DNA of 64,000 nt, taken from NCBI RefSeq assembly GCF_900111685.1, contig NZ_FOHX01000020.1:124001-188000 (forward strand). Direction: 5' to 3'. The notes beneath the pieces were generated by a model. The model was not told where the DNA came from and searched no databases. It saw nothing but the letters and a program-made list of their open reading frames with translations. The position numbers and the translations under genes are program-made. The DNA is from Nonomuraea wenchangensis. Its GTDB lineage: Bacteria; Actinomycetota; Actinomycetes; Streptosporangiales; Streptosporangiaceae. How positions within the stretch are numbered: the first letter of the stretch is position 1; every line of letters begins with the position of its first letter. Positions 58,538 through 64,000 of the stretch are shown piece after piece.

Positions 58538-60046
58538 TCACTTGTTGGTGGGGAAGCCCAGGTTCACGCCCCCGTGGGAGGGGTCGAGCCAGCGGGAGGT
58601 GACCACCTTGCCGCGGGTGTAGAAGTGCACGCCCTCGGTGCCGTGCACGTGCGTGTCGCCGAACAGCGACGCCTTCCAGCCGCCGAAGCTGTAGAACGCC
58701 ATCGGCACCGGGATCGGCACGTTGATGCCGACCATGCCGACCTCCACCTCGTTCTGGAAGCGCCGGGCGGCGCCGCCGTCGTTGGTGAAGATGGCCGTGC
58801 CGTTGCCGTACTCGCCGCCGTTGATGAGCTCCAGGCCCTCCTCGTACGAGCCCACCCGCACGATCGACAGCACCGGGCCGAAGATCTCCTCGGTGTGCGT
58901 GCGCGAGCCGGGCGGCACCCGGTCGAGGACCGTCGGCCCGAGCCAGAAGCCCGGCGCGTCGGCCGCCGTGCCGCCCCCGAGGACCGCCGTGTGCCGGCCG
59001 TCCACGACCAGCTCCGCGCCCTCCTCGACGCCGAGGTCGAGGTAGGAGGCGACCTTGTCGCGGTGCTCGCGGGTGACCAGCGGGCCCATTTCGGACTTGG
59101 GGTCGTCGCCGGGGCCGAGGACGAGCCTGTCCACCCGTTCGGTGATCTTCTTGACCAGCTCGTCGCCGACCGGGTCCACGGCCAGCACGACGGAGATCGC
59201 CATGCACCGCTCGCCCGCCGAGCCGAACCCGGCCGAGACCGCCGCGTCCGCCACCAGGTCGAGGTCGGCGTCGGGGAGCACCAGCATGTGGTTCTTGGCG
59301 CCGCCGAGCGCCTGCACCCGCTTGCCGTGGGCGGTGCCGGTCTCGTACACGTAGCGGGCGATCGGGGTGGAGCCGACGAACGACACGGCGCGCACGTCGG
59401 GGTGCTGCAGCAGCCGGTCCACCGCCGTCTTGTCGCCCTGGACGACGCTGAACACGCCGTCGGGCAGCCCGGCCTCCTTCCACAGCCGCGCCATCAGCAG
59501 CGACGCCGACGGGTCCTTCTCCGACGGCTTCAGCACGAAGGCGTTGCCGCAGGCGATGGCCAGCGGGAACATCCACATCGGCACCATGGCGGGGAAGTTG
59601 AACGGGGTGATCCCGGCCACCACGCCGAGCGGCTGGCGGATCGAGTAGGAGTCGACCCGGGTCGAGACGCCTTCGCTGAAGCCGCCCTTGAGCAGGTGCG
59701 GGATGCCGCAGGCGAACTCCACGACCTCCAGGCCGCGGGCCACCTCGCCGAGCGCGTCGGAGTGCACCTTGCCGTGCTCGGCGGAGATCAGCGCGGCCAG
59801 CTCGTCGCGGTGGGCGACCATCAGCTCGCGGAAGCGGAACAGCACCTGGGCGCGCTTGACCAGGGAGGCGTCCCGCCAGGCGGGGAAGGCCGCGACGGCC
59901 GCGGCGACGGCGGCGTCCACGTCGGCGACGTCCGCCAGCGCGACGTGGCCGGACACCTCGCCGGTGGCCGGGTTGAACAGCTCCGCCGTACGGCCCGAGC
60001 CGCCCTCGGCCGGAGCGCCGTTGATCCAGTGGGTGACCGACTTCAC
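58538..60046 (-). CDS. mmsA: CoA-acylating methylmalonate-semialdehyde dehydrogenase
   Basis: 502 residues. N-terminal HWINGAPAEGGSGRTAELFNPATGEV, ITPFNFPAMVPMWMFPLAIACGNAFVLKPSEKDPSA and the catalytic GSAGERCMAISV with Cys are characteristic of MmsA. GINVPIPVPMAFYSFGGWKASLFGD near the end is diagnostic for the family. It converts methylmalonate or malonate semialdehyde into propionyl- or acetyl-CoA, in valine, beta-alanine and thymine breakdown. GTG start overlaps the aminotransferase stop (GTGA): translationally coupled. Confidence 0.95.
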   Translation of the reverse strand: MKSVTHWINGAPAEGGSGRTAELFNPATGEVSGHVALADVADVDAAVAAAVAAFPAWRDASLVKRAQVLFRFRELMVAHRDELAALISAEHGKVHSDALGEVARGLEVVEFACGIPHLLKGGFSEGVSTRVDSYSIRQPLGVVAGITPFNFPAMVPMWMFPLAIACGNAFVLKPSEKDPSASLLMARLWKEAGLPDGVFSVVQGDKTAVDRLLQHPDVRAVSFVGSTPIARYVYETGTAHGKRVQALGGAKNHMLVLPDADLDLVADAAVSAGFGSAGERCMAISVVLAVDPVGDELVKKITERVDRLVLGPGDDPKSEMGPLVTREHRDKVASYLDLGVEEGAELVVDGRHTAVLGGGTAADAPGFWLGPTVLDRVPPGSRTHTEEIFGPVLSIVRVGSYEEGLELINGGEYGNGTAIFTNDGGAARRFQNEVEVGMVGINVPIPVPMAFYSFGGWKASLFGDTHVHGTEGVHFYTRGKVVTSRWLDPSHGGVNLGFPTNK

Positions 60047-61323
60047 TGCTGCGCCGCCTCCGCGTCGATGGTCTCCAGGGCGCTGACGATGATGCCGAGG
60101 CCCTCGACCGCCTCCTCCACCGTGAGGGTGAGGGGCGGGGCCATGCGGATGGCGGTGCCGTACAGGCCGCCCTTGCCCGCCAGCAGGCCCGCCTTCTTGG
60201 TCTCCTCCATGAAGCGGGCCGCCTGGGCGGGGCTCGCCAGCTCGACGGCGAACATCAGGCCCTTGCCGCGTACGTCCTTGACGACCGACAGCCGCTCGGC
60301 GGCCTCCTTGAGCCCGTCGATGATGATGGCCCCGGTGCGCGCGGCGTTGGCCTGCAGGTCGTGGTCGAGCACGTAGTCGAGGGTGGCGTTGGCGGCGGCC
60401 ATGGAGATGGGGTTGCCGCCGAAGGTGGACAGGCCCACGGCGTGCGGGGCGTCCATGAGGTCACCGCGGGCCACGACGCCGCCCACGGCGAAGCCGTTGC
60501 CGAGACCCTTGGCGAAGGTGATCACGTCGGGGGTGACGCCGTGGTCCTGGATGCCGAAGAACGCGCTGCCGGTGCGGCCCCACCCGGTCTGCACCTCGTC
60601 GGAGATGAACAGGATGCCCTGCTCGTCCAGCACCTCCTTGTACGCCGCGAACAGCCCGTCGGGCGCCATGGTGAACCCGCCCACGCCCTGGATCGGCTCG
60701 GCGATGAGCGCCGCCACGTCGTTGGAGACGGACGTGGCGAGGACGTGGCGCAGGTCGTCCACGCACGCGGCGATGTAGTCGGCGTCCGACAGGCCCTTGA
60801 ACTGCGTCAGGTGCCGGTCGGCGCCGTGCAGGAAGTGCACGTTGAGCGGGGAGAGGGAGTTGTTCTTCCAAGCGCGGTTGGAGGTGACGCTGACCGCGCC
60901 GAAGCTGCGGCCGTGGTAGCTCTGCCGCATGGCGAGCACCTGGTCGCTCTTGCGCGCGTACGTGGCCAGCAGCAGCGCCGTCTCGTTGGCCTCGGTGCCG
61001 GAGTTGGTGAAGAAGACCTTGGCGTCGGGGATGCCGGACAGCCGGGCGATCTTCTCGGCCAGCTCGACCTGGCCGCGGAGCAAGTAGACCGTGCTGGTGT
61101 GGACGACGCCGGTGGCGAGCTGACGCTCGACGGCCTCGCGCACCTCGGGCACGTCGTAGCCGATCATGTTGGTCAGGATGCCGGCGAAGAAGTCGAGGTA
61201 GCTCTTGCCGTCGGCGTCGACGACCCGGTTGCCTTTGCCGCTGACGATCTCGATGGGCTCGTTGTAGTTGAGCGCCAGCCAGTTCGGCATGACTGCCCGG
61301 TGGCGCGCTAGTAGCTCCGACAT
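60043..61323 (-). CDS. Class III aminotransferase, beta-alanine/omega-amino-acid type
   Basis: 426 residues with FFTNSGTEANETALLLAT, SYHGRSFGAVSVTSN, IAEPIQGVGGF, SDEVQTGWGRTG and the PLP Lys in FAKGLGNGFAVGG. This is the AGXT2-like branch (alanine-glyoxylate, beta-alanine or 3-aminoisobutyrate with pyruvate or glyoxylate). With coupled mmsA it would produce methylmalonate- or malonate-semialdehyde and pass it on, so the pair completes beta-alanine/3-aminoisobutyrate breakdown as in reductive pyrimidine degradation. ATG 61323. Confidence 0.9.
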   Translation of the reverse strand: MSELLARHRAVMPNWLALNYNEPIEIVSGKGNRVVDADGKSYLDFFAGILTNMIGYDVPEVREAVERQLATGVVHTSTVYLLRGQVELAEKIARLSGIPDAKVFFTNSGTEANETALLLATYARKSDQVLAMRQSYHGRSFGAVSVTSNRAWKNNSLSPLNVHFLHGADRHLTQFKGLSDADYIAACVDDLRHVLATSVSNDVAALIAEPIQGVGGFTMAPDGLFAAYKEVLDEQGILFISDEVQTGWGRTGSAFFGIQDHGVTPDVITFAKGLGNGFAVGGVVARGDLMDAPHAVGLSTFGGNPISMAAANATLDYVLDHDLQANAARTGAIIIDGLKEAAERLSVVKDVRGKGLMFAVELASPAQAARFMEETKKAGLLAGKGGLYGTAIRMAPPLTLTVEEAVEGLGIIVSALETIDAEAAQQ

Positions 61324-61391
61324 GTTATCGAGTATCCCGTCCCGCTCCCCGTCCTCATATGTGCAATGTGTCGGCTTAGCGGAAAATCGGG

Positions 61392-62843
61392 TTACGAGCT
61401 GTAAACCGGCTCCTGGTCGGCGGCGGGCTTCGCCGGGCGCAGCACCGACACGGCGAGCAGCGCCGCCGCCACGCAGAAGGCCGCGCCCACCCACGAGCCT
61501 AGGTGCATGGCGGAGGTGAAGGCCGCGTTCGCGGGCTCGGCCAGGCCGGCGAGGTGCGCCCCGCCGATCGACTCCCTGGCCGCCTCCGGCAGGCCGGCGG
61601 GCATCTCGGCGGTGTAGCGCCCGGCCAGCACACTGCCGAGGACCGCGATGCTGAGCGCCACGCCGACCTGCTGCACGGTGTCGTTGAGCGCCGACCCGAC
61701 GCCCGCGTGCTCGACCGGGATCGCGTTCATCAGCGAGGCGTACGCCGACGGGCCGGCCAGCCCGCCGCCCACCCCCATGACGATCAGCCCGGTGAGCAGC
61801 CCGCCGTAGCCGGTGGTCAGGGCCATGACGGCGAAGCCGCCCGCCATGAGCGTCAGCCCGGCGCCGACCAGCGTCCGGTTGCCGACCCGCTGCCCGAGCG
61901 CCGCGCCCACGCCGTTGAAGACGGCGGCGGCCGCGGCGTACGGCAGCATGGCGAGCCCGGCCTGGATCTCGGAGTAGCCCAGCACGAACTGCAGGTACTG
62001 GCTGAGCATCAGCATCACCGCGCCCGCGCCGAACGACATCAGCAGGATCGAGAACGACGCGCCGCCGAAGTTGCGGTCGGCGAACAGGTGCAGCGGCAGC
62101 ATGGGCTGGTCCTGCCGGCGCTCCCACACGACGAAGGCGGCCAGCGCGAGCACCGCGACCGCGATGACGGGGATGTTCCACTCGCGCTCGATGATCACGT
62201 AGACGCCGGCGGTGAGGCCGGCGGTGGACAGCACGACGCCCACGGGGTCGATCCGCCGGCTCGCGCTGCGGCTCTCGGGCATGAGCACGAGGGCGGCGAC
62301 GACGGCGACGGCCGCGATCGGCACGTTCAGCAGGAAGATCGAGCCCCACCAGTAGTGCGCGAGCAGGAAGCCGCCGAGGGTCGGGCCCGACACCAGGCCG
62401 ACCAGCGCCACGGCGCTCCAGGCGGCCATCGCCTTGCGCCGCTCGTCCTCGTCGAAGACGGTCAGCAGGATCGACAGCGTGGACGGCATGACGAGCGAGC
62501 CGCCGACGCCCATGAGCGCCCGCGCGGCGATGAGCTGCCAGGGCTCCGTCACCAGCACGGCCAGCAGCGAGGCGCCGCCGAAGAACACCAGGCCGATGAC
62601 GAGCAGGCGGCGGCGGCCGTACCGGTCGGACAGGGCTCCGGAGGTGAGCAGGAGGCCGGCGTAGGCCAGCACGTACGCGTCGATGATCCATTGGATGTCC
62701 GACGGGGTGGCGCCCATCTCCTTGTTGAGCGAGGGGATCGCCAGGTTCAGCACGGTGTTGTCGACGACCAGGACCAGCAGGGCCAGGCACAGGACGAAGA
62801 GGATCCACCAGCGACGGGGGTCTCGTACAGTGTTCGAGGTCAC
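61392..62843 (-). CDS. MFS multidrug exporter (DHA2/EmrB-QacA type)
   Basis: About 483 residues with 14 predicted membrane helices (WILFVLCLALLVLVVDNTVLN first). The family motif A region DRYGRRRLL, motif C GLVSGPTLGG and NDTVQQVGVALSIAVLG are present. Exports toxic organic molecules by proton antiport. The start is uncertain: GTG 62843 (VTSNTVRDPRRWW) gives the family's usual N-terminus; the frame is open to an ATG at 62885, but that would translate the operator repeats into the protein. Divergent from a TetR gene, its likely repressor. Confidence 0.9.
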   Translation of the reverse strand: MTSNTVRDPRRWWILFVLCLALLVLVVDNTVLNLAIPSLNKEMGATPSDIQWIIDAYVLAYAGLLLTSGALSDRYGRRRLLVIGLVFFGGASLLAVLVTEPWQLIAARALMGVGGSLVMPSTLSILLTVFDEDERRKAMAAWSAVALVGLVSGPTLGGFLLAHYWWGSIFLLNVPIAAVAVVAALVLMPESRSASRRIDPVGVVLSTAGLTAGVYVIIEREWNIPVIAVAVLALAAFVVWERRQDQPMLPLHLFADRNFGGASFSILLMSFGAGAVMLMLSQYLQFVLGYSEIQAGLAMLPYAAAAAVFNGVGAALGQRVGNRTLVGAGLTLMAGGFAVMALTTGYGGLLTGLIVMGVGGGLAGPSAYASLMNAIPVEHAGVGSALNDTVQQVGVALSIAVLGSVLAGRYTAEMPAGLPEAARESIGGAHLAGLAEPANAAFTSAMHLGSWVGAAFCVAAALLAVSVLRPAKPAADQEPVYSS

Positions 62844-62880
62844 TCGCACACTGTACGACGACCCTCGTACAGTGTGCGAG
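62822..62880. promoter_or_regulatory. Three-copy TetR operator of MFS exporter
   Basis: CTCGTACAGTGTTCGAG, then an inverted copy CTCGCACACTGTACGA, then CTCGTACAGTGTGCGAG. The last two form an exact inverted repeat, with CACTCGCACACTGTACGA as the left arm. Confidence 0.75.
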
Positions 62881-62898
62881 TGCATTTATCCTGAAGCC

Positions 62899-63597
62899 AT
62901 GAGCAGGCAGTTCACCTCCGTCTGGACCCGCGAGCCGCGCAGCAAGCCCCCCGGCCCCGGGCGCAGCCGCGAGGAGATCGTCAAGGCCGCCGTCGAACTG
63001 CTCGACGCCGAAGGGCTCGACGGGCTGAGCATGCGCAAGCTCGGCGCCAAGCTCATGTCCGGCGCCACCAGCATCTACTGGTACGTCGCCACCAAGGACG
63101 ACCTGCTGGAGCTGGCCTACGACGAGGTGTGGGCCGAGATCACCGTCCCCGACCCCGACGAGGCGCACTGGCGCGAGGTCGCCTCCGTCCTGGCCCACAG
63201 CATGCGCCGTGCGATGCTCAACCACCCCTGGTCGGCCGACCTCCTCGGCCGCCTGCCCGCGCTCGGCCCGCACGCGATCGGCGTCAGCGAGCGCATGCGC
63301 CGCACGTTCCGGCTGGCCGGGTTCGCCGGCACCGACATCGATTTCGCCGGCGCGACGCTCACCGCCTTCATCTTCGGCATGACCATCCCGGAGATCGCCT
63401 GGGAGACCACGGTGGAGGGCGCCTGGGACACCTCGGCGGCGCAGGCCGCGCTCACGAAGGCCGCCGCCGGGCACCCCGAGCTCCTCGACGCGATCGGCAC
63501 CACGCCCGACGAGGATCCGCGGGTCATGCGCGCGGTGGCCTTCGACTTCGGCCTGGTGTCGGTGCTCGACGGCCTTGAGCGACGGCTGACGACGTAG
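62899..63597 (+). CDS. TetR family regulator of MFS exporter
   Basis: 232 residues. Helix-turn-helix LDGLSMRKLGAKLMSGATSIYWYVATKDDLLELAYD and the TetR_C (tetracycline-repressor-like) C-terminal domain with HPWSADLLGRLPALGPHAI. ATG at 62899; an upstream extension of the same frame crosses the operator and is rejected. The three operator copies before it suggest tight autoregulation and repression of the exporter. The CoA-ligase gene follows after 13 bases. Confidence 0.92.
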   Translation: MSRQFTSVWTREPRSKPPGPGRSREEIVKAAVELLDAEGLDGLSMRKLGAKLMSGATSIYWYVATKDDLLELAYDEVWAEITVPDPDEAHWREVASVLAHSMRRAMLNHPWSADLLGRLPALGPHAIGVSERMRRTFRLAGFAGTDIDFAGATLTAFIFGMTIPEIAWETTVEGAWDTSAAQAALTKAAAGHPELLDAIGTTPDEDPRVMRAVAFDFGLVSVLDGLERRLTT

Positions 63598-63610
63598 CAG
63601 GATCCCGGAC

Positions 63611-64000
63611 ATGAGCGATTTCCGCGCCGCCCGCGACCTCCTGCTGAACGCCGACCCCGCCACCGCCCGCCGCGACTTCCGCTGGCCGGAGCTGACGGAG
63701 TTCAACTGGGCGCTCGACTGGTTCGACGGGGTGCTCGCCGCCGAGACCCCCGACGCCGTGGCGCTCAAGATCGTCGGCGACCACCCGGCCCGCTACACCT
63801 TCGCCGAACTGTCGGCACGCTCCGGCCAGGTCGCCACCTGGCTGCGCCGGCAGGGCGTGCGCCGCGGCGACCGCGTCCTGCTCATGCTGGGCAACCAGCC
63901 CGAGCTGTGGGAAGCGCTGCTGGCCGCGATGAAGCTGGGCGCGGTCGTCATCCCCGCCACCACGCTGCTCACGGCCAAGGACGTCGCCGAGCGCGTCGAG
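63611..64000 (+). CDS. Acyl-CoA synthetase, N-terminal part (runs off window)
   Basis: First 130 codons of an AMP-forming ligase: FNWALDWFDGVLAA, RYTFAELSARSGQVATWLRRQGVRRGDRVLLMLGNQPELWEALLAAMKLGAVVIPATTLLTAKDVAERVE. This resembles the medium-chain (MACS-like) acyl-CoA synthetase branch. It starts at ATG 63611, 13 bases after the TetR gene, so it is probably co-transcribed with it. The catalytic region lies outside the window. Confidence 0.85.
   Translation, partial: MSDFRAARDLLLNADPATARRDFRWPELTEFNWALDWFDGVLAAETPDAVALKIVGDHPARYTFAELSARSGQVATWLRRQGVRRGDRVLLMLGNQPELWEALLAAMKLGAVVIPATTLLTAKDVAERVE

Overview
The window is chromosomal DNA of a very GC-rich, multicellular-type actinomycete. The mix of F420-dependent luciferase-like oxidoreductases, several TetR regulators, receptor-type Ser/Thr kinases, a CU044_5270-type protein with an ECF sigma factor, a HipA-like/DUF3037 pair and two acyl-CoA dehydrogenases fits the Streptosporangiales (Nonomuraea or a relative). 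That placement is inference; no rRNA or other marker gene is present. Genes are tightly packed, many starts and stops overlap as GTGA or ATGA, and starts are often GTG (one is TTG).

Left part (1-33.7 kb) looks like a catabolic region for an unidentified carboxylic or steroid/terpenoid-like substrate. It holds: an SDR plus an isochorismatase-fold protein lacking its catalytic residues (1-1202); a five-gene operon of DUF35, VOC, an AMP-forming CoA ligase, an NDP-forming acyl-CoA synthetase and an SDR (3248-8329); two acyl-CoA dehydrogenases with a luciferase-like enzyme, a TetR, a thioesterase-like protein and a small protein (10576-14939); an HSL-type esterase and a dienelactone hydrolase (14985-16763); a branched-chain-amino-acid-type ABC importer in which both permeases and one ATPase are a single polypeptide (16751-21365); a zinc alcohol dehydrogenase (21500-22585); and three more luciferase-like enzymes (30674-33733). 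Six copies of one 16-bp imperfect palindrome, CCnAGC-N4-GCTnGG, lie in front of these units. This suggests one regulon that imports, CoA-activates and oxidises a single substrate class. Interspersed are signalling genes (three Ser/Thr kinases), a CHAP-domain membrane protein with a structured 5' leader, a cupin with an ArsR-rhodanese regulator, and an MMPL exporter with its TetR.

Middle part (33.7-47.4 kb) has a divergent MarR/FAD-monooxygenase pair with a clear operator, the HipA-like kinase/DUF3037 pair, a DUF4081 GNAT, a secreted tripeptidyl-aminopeptidase-type hydrolase, a frameshifted remnant resembling a NACHT-type defence ATPase N-terminus, two paralogous secreted trypsin-like proteases, ispC and ispG of the MEP isoprenoid pathway directly adjacent (no rseP between them), and an ECF sigma factor with its membrane partner.

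Right part (46.7-64 kb) has an HxlR regulator, a methyltransferase, a NarL/DesK-type two-component system divergent from a membrane protein, an aldehyde dehydrogenase, a TetR, then a probable omega-amino-acid/GABA/polyamine catabolic group: PucR regulator divergent from gabT, a PotD-like binding protein, mmsA and a class III aminotransferase. It ends with a TetR/MFS exporter pair with three operator copies and the first 130 codons of another acyl-CoA synthetase.

No rRNA, tRNA, CRISPR array, insertion sequence or replication origin was seen. Short-site positions were counted by hand and may be off by one to three bases.
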